NCBI GenBank assembly: GCA_902805475.1
Contig: CADCSX010000006.1
Location: 2,108,001 to 2,172,000 of the forward strand
Source of the DNA: Entonaema liquescens
Lineage: Eukaryota > Ascomycota > Sordariomycetes > Xylariales > Xylariaceae
DNA: 64,000 nt
Reading direction: 5' to 3'
The translations under genes were made by a program, and so were the position numbers. The notes under the pieces are model-generated. The model was not told the DNA's origin. It made no database searches and saw nothing but the letters and a program-made list of their open reading frames with translations. Of the stretch, positions 44,488-55,297 are shown one piece after another; position 1 is the stretch's first letter, and the number at the start of each line of letters is the position of its first letter.

Positions 44488-47400
44488 TGTGGTGTTGACC
44501 GGCGGTCATCCACAAATTCAATATTCTTTCACTCTAAGAGTGCAAGGTGTCGGCCACATATAGTATTCACGATAAAGAGGTGGCAGCCGGCAATAGCGGT
44601 AAGGTGGGGGGTCGAAGGATGGCTTCTCTCACACACCCGTAAAAGTTTGGTTCACATAAACGGACGAAACCTATAATAAGGCACAAGCCTTGTCGTCACC
44701 GACACAACCGGAAGCACCCTAAGCCGACAAGGGCTTCTTCGCCTTTAGGATGAGCTTTAAATTACGGACGAGGGTCCACAAGTGTTGCTGCTGCTGGTGT
44801 CGTGAGTGGAATACATATATGTGAATAAACAGAATCGAATATAGAAGCTCGTAAGGTGCCACTCTCCTACTTGTACGTACTACGTACGCCTCCTTTCATA
44901 AGGTCAGCAAGATGGAGCTCGCTTTGATCATCTGGCGAAGCTAGCTTTTCCTCTTCGGCTTGCGCAATGCTATGCTTGAGATGGTCGGGTTTCCGTCGAC
45001 CTGCCCATATGAAATCTTTCTGTACAAGCTAAGCATGGTCTACCCTGGCACCGCCAATCTCCCCTTTTGTAACGTCCCCTTGTTTCTTGGCCAACTTCCC
45101 CGCCTACACGTGCATATTCCAGGGCACCAGGGCACCAGGGCACCATCTTATTCGCACCTGTGAGCAATCGATCATTTGTATCTTCATCGCAGAAAAAGGC
45201 GGGAAAGGTTCAACAGGGGTATCCCTTGCTTACTATAGTACATCGTCCAAACAAGCTCGTGTGAGCTATTCTACTTCCGATTACAAGCTCGCAAGGTCCA
45301 ATCACCTTTCTAACCAACGTCCACTAGACTATTAAGCTTAGAGTTGCATCGCAGCATACGTCTGCAACACATTCCCAGGTTGACAAGTTGTGAAAGCCTG
45401 CTCTAGCCCTAGTGGGAGAAGGGCACAGCGCTTCCAATGCTGCCGGATAGAGTAGGAACGTGGGCTGCGTGGGTGGCTTTGCCCGCTGTTGGCATTCCTC
45501 TTAGAAAATCCAGCGATCTTCGTTTGATGAGCAAGCTTATCTTTTCGAAATTTGGGGGTGGATTTACAACGGTCAACGTCACCTGTCTCTTAGCATAGAT
45601 CGGATGTATTCTCAAAAAAGGGGACAAGCCGAACGCTAGAGCTTCTCTAGCTCGTGAGAATATTAGTCGATGCATCGGTTCGACAAGTACCCATACTGCT
45701 ATTAGCACTATTAAGCCGCGATCACAAGACGAATCTGACGCCTATTGTTACAGGGGTCTAAATAGTCCGCAGCTCCCAGGTCCCTTTAGAACTAAACTCC
45801 CCTGATTATGTGGGCAATGGTCTGATACTGGCAAAGAAATTATTGCTGCCAGCGAGGGAAGGTATTCAATGCGGGACGCGGTACTTTGTCGGTTAAGCAT
45901 CCTGCACCCCTACCGCCAGGTTCTGGATTTCAGAGCTCTCGTCGGCCGAGATTTCATCTGTTGGTCTGTTAGATTCGCTGCCAGATTTAGGAATAAGGTT
46001 AGAAAATAGTGAAGGAAGGATTCGAATACATGTTTCCAAGACCTGCCAACAGATGCGTTGAGGTTTCGAATTCTACTTGATCACCTATTTTAATTACCCT
46101 AGCCATTTCTAAAGAAGCTACCTAAAAGAAGTTATCGAGCCCCTGTAGTATTATTTTTTTCGTCCAAGGTAGCAAAAAGCTACGATACTTAAATGCGGCG
46201 CTTTACCTATCTATTAAGCCTCTCATCCGGCTTGGCAACGATATGCCGCTTCAACCCTAGTTATTTATTTTATTTTATATCGTGCTGCATAGCATTTGTT
46301 ATTGTCGAATACGAATGCTACTATACAGGTACCTAATGTTAAGTGCCTTGGACACCTCGGCACCTAGGTAGGTATCTACATGATGCCAACTAAGAGATTC
46401 TCGACTATGATTATTTTTCTCCTTTCATAATTCGATGACTCCAAAAAACTTACGGCAATGTCGTGGTGCGATGCCTTGAATTATTTATATTTTCTTAGCC
46501 GCGTGTCTATTTCTGGTGTCTGTCCTGCCTTTTGCGGCATCCTTTCGCTATGACAATGTCGCGCGAAGGATTAATACTTCTAAGCGTGGCCTATGTAAGA
46601 TTCCAGAAGTAAGGGGGTAATTGCTTATATGGAATTGACCAACTCTGTCGATTTTCTATCTTAGCTGTCTTCAGGTAGGTCATCTTTTCGAATTCCCAAA
46701 TGCTTATTACGGAAATACACATCCTTCTAAGCAAACCCTTGACTCCTTGGGTTACGTCTCAATCGTCACCTGCGCCCGTCCATTCCGGTAATCTGCGAAT
46801 GTGACTAACATAATGTCATCTCAACCAGCTTGATACGTGACACATAATGCGATGTATTAAGATTAGGATGACATTCTGTATGTATTGGACGACGGGTGTA
46901 GATCAGATCAGTTGAGCATTAACCAGATCGACGAAACTTGTGAAACTAAGGGAGCTCAGATCTGCCACCACACCAACGTTTCAATACGGCGCTCGGACCA
47001 TGTTGACGATCAAGATCTTCTGTTGTTTACAGCTGCATAAAGACGAGAAGGCTCCTGTTTCGAGCTAAGAATTACCTAGGTATTCTAGAATTCTCATGTA
47101 GCGGTGAAGGAAGCTTTTAGTCGCTTTAACATCAGATTCTTGAAATTTAAGATCTCGTAAAAGCGAATCAAGGTTAACACAGTGCTTAATAGTCTCATTA
47201 GCTTCTCGATTCGAATGATATTTCTACTTAGTCTTTACATATGTCATAGTCTTCTACGTATGTCCGTGTTTACCCCGGATCTCTGAGCTTGTTTCATGGC
47301 TGTAGATCATAAAAACCTGATGATAACGAAAGTCTGAGCGTTTCTTCTCCTTGTCATGATCAACGCTCAGCCGATAGATCCGACCATGTAAAGAATATCT

Positions 47401-48331
47401 AAACTAAACCTTTAACTTACTAAACTTCAATAACACTATAGGGTTAGTTTACTGTGTCTAGCCAACGTTCGCTTCTCTGTCTTCGGACCCGACGGTTGCT
47501 TGTGATGGATTTCTCTCAAACAATAGGTACCTAGGTAGTTACTACGCAGGGTTTGGGTAAAACAATCAACATACCGAAGACCAAATGTGCTTACTAGGTC
47601 TAAAGGGTAATCGGTTTCGTCGGATATAAATCTATGAAGAAAATTTAATTAGGGAACTTTCTTATAGGTTAACCCTATAAAAGTCCTAATGGCTCGTAAA
47701 AGTCTCTACTGAGTTGTTGAGCTATATGTTACAACGTACCTGAGACCTAAATGAATTGTTGAACTCTCTTAAGTTAGGACAAGTAATTTCTTTTCTTGGT
47801 GTCAATTGGTTAGGTGAAAATGAGACTTCGTATGTCATTCTACCTGCTCATTTTCAAATTCATAATTATTCTAGTATCTAGGTTGGAGGCTTCCTGTGCT
47901 TAAGAAGTCAAGCCACAATATGACTAGCAATAGTTAACAAGGGACAGTCGAAATAAAACATAATCTCTATTACCCAAAGACTCGTATATGAGACCAACTC
48001 CAACACTACGATGTCCCTAAACTAATATGCATTTTGATTTGCCTACTGTAATCTAGCATTATCCAAAAAAGGATAACAATTGGCCAAATTTAATGAGGTG
48101 ATTGGCCAAGTAAAAGGTTTAGCTTGCAGCATGCTTCAGCGGGTCTAGTTCAGAAAGCGGAAGATTTCTTGGTGGGCGCTTGGACCAATCAAAATTTATC
48201 GCCCCACGTCCCTATCGTCCCTATCGTCCCTATCGCTAAAGGAACTAAAAAAAAATTATCGATTCGCGGCTTCACTTCACGAGGTTTCACGGATAACATA
48301 ATTCACTCTACCAACTTCATTGTACAACACA
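44488..48331. other. 3.8-kb gene-poor region
   Basis: No gene recognised on either strand. A minus-strand ORF at 45409-45708 has no family signature. A (CAGGGCAC)3-like tandem lies at about 45120-45145 and a (CCCTATCGT)3 tandem at about 48209-48237. The base composition is ordinary; I see no transposase or reverse-transcriptase motifs. Confidence 0.55.
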
Positions 48332-49526
48332 ATGGCTCCTTCAAAGACTGTAACTCTGCGGAGTGAGACCGCGGTCTCTCTAGTAGACCCTGACCAGGTT
48401 TGTTCTCTTCTATCACTCATAATCATGCTTTATTCTAATCTTTCTTGGGTAGAGTCTGAAGGCTTCTAAGGCGTTGTTGGCGCATATGAAGAAGGCATCT
48501 GAGGAAGCTGCCAAATCCGAGAAGAAAAACCTGTTGGCCGACCCCGAAGAAGCTAGTAAGGAGGTGCCGATATGGCTTACTTTGACTACAAAGCGACACA
48601 TTGCCGACTCCCGACGCCTCAAACCAGGCAAGATCGTTGTTCCACACCCTCTAAACACCGATTCCGAGGCGGCCATCTGCTTGATAACCGCAGAGCCCCA
48701 GCGCGCATACAAGAACCTAGTTGCCTCAGACGAGTTCCCCGCAGAGCTGCGAAAGCGCGTAACGCGAGTTATAGACGTAGCCAAGCTGAAGGCGAAATTC
48801 AAGGCCTACGAAGCGCAGCGCAAGCTTTATAACGATCATGATATCTTCCTTGGCGATTCACGGATCATCAACAGGTTACCAGGCATCTTAGGGAAGACAT
48901 TCTACGGAAATACGGCCAAGCGCCCAATTCCCGTGGAGATACAAGCTCGCGTGCCGAAGAGCGATGGGAAGAGGGTGAAGCGCACGAAAGATGCGGAGAA
49001 ACCGAATACGGCCACTCCTACACAATTGGCAGGCGAAATAGAAAGAGCCGTCGGTGCGGCGCTTGTTAACCTGTCGCCTACTGTCAATACCGCGATTCGC
49101 ATCGGAAATGCCAGCTGGACCGCCGAGCAGATCGCAGAGAACGTCGAGGTTGTGGCGAAAAATCTGGTAGAGAAATTCGTACCAGGAAAATGGAAAAATG
49201 TTCGGGGCATCTATATCAAAGGCCCGGAAACTGCTGCTCTACCGATCTGGCTGACGGACGAGCTGTGGCTCGACCAGAAAGACATCGTGGCTGACGGTTC
49301 AGAGGAAGCCAAGGCCATCCTCCCCTCAGAGAAAGCGAATATAGGCAAGAAGCGAAAGTCGCTCGAAGGACAGCCCGAGGAAGAGGCTGAGCCTGTAACG
49401 AAGAAGGCCAAGAAGACGAAGAAGCTGCCTGAGAGCGATGATTCGAAATTGGACAAGGAGATTGCGGACCGGAAAGCAGCGTTGAAGAAGCAAAAGAAAG
49501 CCGCGAAGAAGGCTTTGGAGGTCTAA
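48332..49526 (+). CDS. Ribosomal L1-domain protein, ribosome biogenesis (Utp30/Cic1-like, 379 aa)
   Basis: Exon 48332-48397 (22 codons) joins exon 48453-49526 in phase 0. The protein begins MAPSKTVTLRSETAVSLVD and carries an L1p/L10e-like fold: KASKALLAHMKKA, IWLTLTTKRHIAD, FPAELRKRVTRVIDVAKLKAKF, YNDHDIFLGDSRIINRLPGILGKTFY, KRPIPVEI, then WTAEQIAENVEVVAKNLVEKF. The tail is Lys/Glu-rich with KKRKS and KKAKKTKK nuclear/nucleolar signals. L1-domain proteins of this type (yeast Utp30 and Cic1/Nsa3, human RSL1D1) work in pre-rRNA processing. Length and basic tail favour the Cic1/RSL1D1 side over the shorter Utp30, but I cannot decide. No frame defects. Confidence 0.85.
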
Positions 49527-49739
49527 GGGTTAATATATCAAGTCAATCACATGTGTAAAAGTGATAATAGGAGTTGGGCTCTATTAGCATTTTAAGCTTT
49601 GAAGCACGATTTGACGGCGTACGGCGGGAACGGGTATAAAAGCTTATAGCATGAATCTTCGATTAACAAAACAAGTCGATACCCCTTGTGCCTAATCCTA
49701 ACCCTTGATTTATACACTGAATATACACGTGCTTAATAA

Positions 49740-50729
49740 CTACAGTTCGTCTGATTCTTGGTCGTCCTTCGGAGCGCTACTCTTGAAGGGACCGAAGAAC
49801 TCGCTAAAAGCGCCTTCTAGCACTTCGTCTGATATTTGCATGTGCTCACCCGGGACGGTCTTGAACTTTAATCCTCCCTTCCTATCGAGAGCCCTTAGAC
49901 CAATCCAATCTTCAGTATATAGCTTGCGTGCCTTCAACGGCGTGACTTCGGTGCCGTTGACCTCTTCGAACCAACTTGTCTCCTTGGGGATAACGGTGGT
50001 GTCATTCTCGAAGACATACAATACAAAATTCTCGAGGTTCGCAATGTTCTTGGCGTAGGTCTCGTTCTTCTGCTCCCGTTCGTTGTTGATGTCCGCTAGG
50101 AAGTTGGAGTGCTCGAGGTAATTATCCAAATCACTGGGATCGCGGAAGTACTGCGCCGGGACGAGCCTGCTCTGCACCCACGAGCTCCATGTGTTTCCGT
50201 GCAACAGCGCCATGGCGCCTTTGCACAGCCAGTCAGCCGCCGAGCAGGCCTTGTAGTCGACGATGCCGTTGTGCTGGCTACCGAACGTAACCAGCGTCCG
50301 GACTGGAGGGAAGTTGCAGCGCTCGACGTAGGCTCGTAGGAACTGGCCGCCCTGGCTGAAGCCGACGGCGTCGATGGCGGGCGCAGTGGAGAGGATGGGG
50401 TGCGCGGCGAGGTCGTCGCATACTTTCGCGACCTGCTCCGTCACGTTGCCGTAGAAGGTCGCGGTGCGGTCGTTGGAAGGGCTCTCGTCGAGGCGCACGT
50501 AGTAGACAAACGTGCCCGGGTTGATCTTCTCAACTAATCCACCGATAGACTGTAACCCATCCGCTGAGAAGGTATCGCCGAGGCCGTGCCAGATTACAAC
50601 TGGTAGAGGCGTGTCATCCTCGTCGTCGGAGACGGTGGAAATCGGATTGAGGGTTGTAGGGTTGCCTAGAACAAGACGAATATTAGAAGTAAGGGCCAGT
50701 AATACTGGTAGTTTCTGTAACCAGGTCAT
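49740..50729 (-). CDS. Palmitoyl-protein thioesterase (329 aa)
   Basis: A single exon of 329 residues in the PPT1/PPT2 alpha/beta-hydrolase family, which removes palmitate from S-acylated proteins in the vacuole/lysosome. Seen: a signal peptide in the first ~22 residues; PVVIWHGLGDTF with the oxyanion-hole region; the nucleophile elbow GFSQGG with Ser ~125; TFGSQHNGI; the catalytic Asp in FENDTTVIP (about 250); and the His in GEHMQ (about 302). Several Asn-x-Ser/Thr sites fit a secretory or vacuolar protein. The acidic C-terminus (KDDQESDEL) ends in DEL, loosely like an ER-retention signal. The start at 50729 precedes a good signal peptide. Confidence 0.93.
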   Translation of the reverse strand: MTWLQKLPVLLALTSNIRLVLGNPTTLNPISTVSDDEDDTPLPVVIWHGLGDTFSADGLQSIGGLVEKINPGTFVYYVRLDESPSNDRTATFYGNVTEQVAKVCDDLAAHPILSTAPAIDAVGFSQGGQFLRAYVERCNFPPVRTLVTFGSQHNGIVDYKACSAADWLCKGAMALLHGNTWSSWVQSRLVPAQYFRDPSDLDNYLEHSNFLADINNEREQKNETYAKNIANLENFVLYVFENDTTVIPKETSWFEEVNGTEVTPLKARKLYTEDWIGLRALDRKGGLKFKTVPGEHMQISDEVLEGAFSEFFGPFKSSAPKDDQESDEL

Positions 50730-51404
50730 CTTTTCGATAGTGACGTGTATTTATTGTGTGTAGCGAAGATGACCGACTACCATATCATAAACTTGGATGA
50801 TATTCTGATGGAATCTAAATGAAGTATGAAGTATGTAATAGAGAAGTTGAATGTTTGAGTCGAGGGATTGGAGTGGCTGTGCCATAGCCGCGATTGCTAC
50901 TTTACCTATGAATGCAAAGTCCTAAGTAGGCTGCTGACCTTAAGTTACAGGCCAAGCTTCCAAGGCTCTCATTGGCCAAAGCTTGTAAGTCAGTTGTGTA
51001 GGTAGGTACGCAAAGTAGGTAGTTTAGATACCTGTATACCCTCAACTGGGCAAACACCTTAGGCTGCGAAGTTATGTGGCATCTTGTAGAATAGGTAACG
51101 ATAGCTTCGCATTATCTGTGAAAACATTTTGATTGATCCTACAGAAATAAGTCATGCCTCTCATTCTCCCAAAAGTACTCCATATCCTTTAAAGCAGACA
51201 AGTTTTTACATTGGGGCCTTATAATTGACAGGACTTTGTCAATTACATAGGTACTTCCCATTCCTTACCACAAAATCACCAAAACTGTTTGGCCTTTCAC
51301 ATTTCTGAACAACCTCTTTTTAGTTGAATTCCTTTTTTTTTTATTGAAATTTCAATTTTGTGCTGTGATATTGAATTCTTTTTATTGAAATTGTTAAGTT
51401 GATA
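50730..51404. other. Intergenic region
   Basis: About 670 bases of divergent promoter DNA; no gene or repeat of note. A run of T interrupts it near 51332-51342. Confidence 0.55.
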
Positions 51405-52157
51405 ATGGAACCAATTACGGATGTATCAATATCGGCGAACCGAAATGAGGTCCGTGCGGATACAAGTTCGGCGCAGACGGAGTCGGTCCTTCCTGCCACC
51501 CCGCTCCGAGGGCGGTCAACAAAACGAGCAGATCGGATTAACTCTAAAACCGATAAGAGCAAGGGTCAAGGTCTAGATTCAAGCTCAAGCTTTCGTCACA
51601 GCGCGATTAGATACAATATCGATTCTCTTGAACCTCGTCCCCAATTCAACTACGCCTGCAGCCCTCAAGCTGCGACGGCCACAGCCACCACCAACACCAC
51701 CACCACCACCACACACAGTTCATGGAACTTATCCGAACACAACAACACTCCCAGCTATGCGGATTTTGAAGTTGACGTGCTCAATTCTCCCTCTCTTCCC
51801 AAGAATTTTGTCCCTCTGCAGCTCTAGCCCAGAAAACCGATCGAAGCACTATTCTACCTTGCGCGAGCGACCAAGACGATCCTTTTATTTCGCCTAAACC
51901 TCGTGGGGCTTCCCACGTTATTGATAAAGAGAGGAACCCTTCGGCGAGTCGAACCACCCTGACGATTCGGACGACTCAGACAATTCCGAGAATTCAGACG
52001 CCACCATCACTCCTAGCTCCTATGCTGCCAGCGTAGCTTCTCACACCCGCAACTACTGGCGACAGCCTCGTACCCTAGTATTCAATGAACTAGAGGAATC
52101 GACTATTACGAAAAATTCAAGCATCGCAAAGGCTTTCGTATCAAACATCGCCAAAAG
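51405..52157 (+). CDS. Coding-like region upstream of CTK2, three frame breaks; N-terminal extension or separate gene
   Basis: From ATG 51405 (MEPITDVSISANRNEV) coding-like sequence runs up to the CTK2 start but moves frame three times: after NFVP (C3 at 51812-51814), in DK (A3 at 51926-51928) and near 52096-52101 after NELEES. One extra base at each would give a single Ser/Thr- and Asp-rich, low-complexity frame that ends in a basic stretch (DYYEKFKHRKGFRIKHRQK) and flows straight into the CTK2 Met at 52158. No domain is recognised. It may be a long N-terminus of the cyclin, a separate gene, or a decayed ORF. The shared direction of the shifts matches the sequence deletions seen elsewhere in this window. 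Confidence 0.45.
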
Positions 52158-53580
52158 ATGGCACCGAATCACGTCGCAAAGAACGGGACCACCGAGTCTC
52201 GTACACTTATTGCCGGTCCGCACTTAGGAACCATTAAAGTTGGTCATCAGTATATCTGCGAGTGCCATATTCGTCGCATGTTTGCCGAGAAGCGACTGGA
52301 TGCCGCCCGGGAGGCTAATTACCGCCTTCAAGGTGTTCAGGTAATCGAATCTACTCGAGAAGCATTGCTACTGTAAGTTGTTTTCTCTTTTCCTCCATGA
52401 AGTTTATGATCCTAATCATAATGTATCGTCAGACCAGTCAAGACCTACAACGCTGCCTGCACATTCTATCACCGATTCCGCCTGGAACATCCTACCCCTG
52501 ATTACAACTACACTGATGCCGCTCTAGCATCTCTATTTGTGGCTTGCAAGGTTGAGGACACACTCAAGAAATCTCGCGAGGTTCTATGCGCTCACCACAA
52601 CCTCAAGAACCCGGATCATCCGATTACTCAGGACGACAAGGTAAGCCGGTCATTGTACGATTTTGCTTCATCTACATGCGCTAAAACAAAAGCAGATCTT
52701 TGACCAGCCATCCAAGGTTATCATTGGCATTGAGCGATACATGGTCGAGGCAATCAATTTCGATTTCCGCGTTCGCTACCCTCAGAAGATTCTTGCCAAG
52801 ATCGTGAAGAAAGTCCTGGGAAATTCGGCTGATCTTACAAGCTTCTTCCCCACTGCCATGAAGATGTCTATTGACTTATACAAAACTTATGCGCCTCTGA
52901 AGCACAGTTCATTTACTTGTGCCCTTGTAGTTGCGCAACTTACCGCCATGGTTACAGGTCGATTCGTCGACGATTTCCAAGGGCTTGATCCGCTCGATTG
53001 GCACACAGACGAGCAGTGTGTAGCCGAAGTGATGCTTGATCTTCTTGACCTTTATACACAGCATGGCAAGGTCACTAAAGTCGGACCCATGTTTGACCTG
53101 CAAGTTTTCATCGACACTCAGATCAGCATCAACCAGTTTGTTGAGCGCACCGGTCTCTCACGCTACGTGAACCAATGCAAAGAGTGCGAATCTATCGTAT
53201 TCCCTCCGACACCGTCGACTAGTTCACCCATGTCACTAAGCACACCTTCCGCCGCTGGAACCAGTACTGTTAAGCGTGGACCTAAGGGACCCGACGGGGG
53301 TACGACACGATTTATCTTTGACGCTGATGAAGCAGTGCGAGAGAAGAAGGTCTACGACGAGTATACCAAGGATGAGTGGGAAGAATGGGAGGAAGAAATT
53401 GAGGAGCCAATCCCTGACCCTCGTGAAGACCGCCGCCATGAGCCTCGCGGCCCTAGGGGACCTCGTGGTCATGGCCATGGTCCCGGCCACGGACGCGGTC
53501 ACGGCCGAGGTGGGTTTGACCCGGGTTGGACTCCTCGCAACCGACATGATCGTCGTCGTCGCGGTGGTGGCTTCTATTAA
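52158..53580 (+). CDS. CTK2: CTD kinase subunit beta, cyclin (CTDK-I, 435 aa)
   Basis: Exons 52158-52372, 52433-52640 and 52696-53580 join in frame (435 codons). CTK2 is the cyclin of CTDK-I, which phosphorylates the RNA polymerase II CTD at Ser2. Seen: DAAREANYRLQGVQVIESTREAL at the start of the cyclin box; TYNAACTFYHRFRL; the classical ASLFVACKVEDTLKKSREV; MVEAINFDFRVRYPQKIL opening the second fold; and LVVAQLTAMVTGRFVDDF. The C-terminal tail is Arg/Gly/His-rich (GPRGPRGHGHGPGHGRG), possibly RNA-binding. The ATG at 52158 (MAPNHVAKNG) gives a compact standard start, but the upstream frame may be continuous with it (see preceding entry). No defects inside the cyclin region. Confidence 0.88.
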
Positions 53581-55297
53581 TCCATCACAACAGCATCATT
53601 TCTGGGTGGTTAATTGTTTTATGGAAAGGGGTGGTTTTTCGAAATTACGCATACGGGTCTGGAAATCATTTTCAGGACGGCAGCTTGGTTGAGCTGCTAC
53701 GTGCATTATTCGACGGAGTACGGATTGATACCCTATCTGGAATTTGTATTGCGGCAGAGCATTTGCGATCGCCCTATTCGACGGCTTGTGTGATATAGAT
53801 GTTGCATGGATATTACCCCCTAGCTTCGGCTTGGTTGACTATAATTGTAGAAGACAGGGGCCTAACCGCCAAGCATAGGGGTACACTTGATTCATCAATT
53901 ACTTATTACAATGACTATGAGATGCTCATGCATATGTCTACCGGAGAAGTAGGTAGCTAGCTTCGAAGCTTCGCGTCTACGTGCTACCGCGTAGTTGCTT
54001 TGCACTTCTTATAATTATTACTTGTGGTGATTCCTTTTCTTTATTGTCTCTTTATCGTTATTTGTTAACTCCCTCCCAGCCTTAGGTAGTCTAACCTCTT
54101 GTTCTATATCTCGATGAACTGTTTGCTCATACTTCCTCAGTGTCGCATAGAAGAAACCTAAGCCCAAAAAAAGGAGATCCTGTCTACACTCATACGTAAC
54201 TGTACTAGGTACCCAAGGTATACATAAAGTCCAATCCTCTAGGTAGTATATGCACTTTGTGACACCGGTCATAGAAGATTCTCAGAACTTTCATGCGCGG
54301 ACAGCGCCGAGTTCTGATCCGTTATGGCGAACAGTCCAAGGGAGGTTTGATGTATCAGGCGAACGAATTATGAGGGTGTCAACCCTGATGTTCCTCTTTA
54401 TGAGATCACTGTGTTAGTCGCTTGGGATTCTTCACATATAAAACAATTGGGTTACATACTCACTGTAGCATAAAACATTCCACTCTCAAGTGAGGCCAGC
54501 TCATTTAGGCCAGGGACTAGTTCAAGGGGAATAGCTCTATCTTCCCGGGTTGGTTGAGCCCTGCGACGACGAAGAAATTGTATGAGTGAACGGAGACCTG
54601 GAAGGAGGCACATTATGAGCAAAGTGGTAATCCCAATAATTGCCTCGTTTGAAACCGTCATTCTAAGTTCAAGTGAAAGGATTTAAGTAAATGGAACTTT
54701 GGTCAGCTACCTCTGACCAACTACGACTTCATAACCCGTTAGATACAGCTCGCCGGATCACTCTCTTATATATTAGATGACAAGAAGAAAGGCAAGTAAC
54801 CCACCAAGGAACAGGAGGCTGTATGTCACCCAGTAGTAGCGGTTGCGCCAATGAAAACAACCAGATTTTGGACAAGATTTTGGACGTCGCAATGAGGCAA
54901 TATTAGCTCCAATCAAAGTAGGCAGATTTTGGACAGTCTGATCACGGAGAGTAGATTGGTGAATCAGCCACGAAGCTGACGGCGTCAGTGATATAGGCAA
55001 GTTGAACCGTGTGATCTAATTGGAAAGGCGGATAGCATGCACCTACCTTACATACTGTTGAAAATTGACTAATTAGATAAAAGGGCAAAAAGGTCCTATG
55101 GTATTCATGATACAAACTCAGATTGCGCTCTTTTGTGTACCACTCCTCATTGCTTGATCCTGCCTCTTGACTAGTATCTTGATATTTCCTGCCTCTCTTG
55201 TTATTAGAACTAAAACGAAGTTGCTCTTGAAGTTCCCGTTCCATCAAACCACAATCACCATTTATCCCCTTCATCATAACCCTGGGTACCTGTCCTA
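53581..55297. other. Intergenic region with weak minus-strand ORFs
   Basis: About 1.7 kb. Minus-strand frames at 54018-54272, 54452-54661 and 54773-55403 have some protein-like character, including hydrophobic segments, but no recognised domain. A phrase AGATTTTGGAC occurs three times at about 54863-54930. Apart from the candidate listed next, I call no gene here. Confidence 0.5.
54452..54661 (-). CDS. Possible small membrane protein or exon (69 codons)
   Basis: A plausible N-terminal membrane helix (AIIGITTLLIMCLLPGLRSLI) precedes a basic patch (RRRRAQ) and IPLELVPGLNELASLESGMFYAT. The last codons overlap a GTGAGT that could be a splice donor. The nearby minus frame 54018-54272 contains GFFYATLRKYEQTVH. 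The two share the FYAT phrase, so a duplicated small gene is possible. No family recognised. Confidence 0.3.
   Translation of the reverse strand: MTVSNEAIIGITTLLIMCLLPGLRSLIQFLRRRRAQPTREDRAIPLELVPGLNELASLESGMFYATVSM

Noticed and set aside
45120..45145. CAGGGCAC triplet as a CRISPR-like array
   Set aside because: Direct head-to-tail repeat with no spacers, in a fungal genome.
45409..45708. 99-codon minus-strand ORF in the gene-poor region
   Set aside because: No recognised domain and isolated; length is within chance for this composition.
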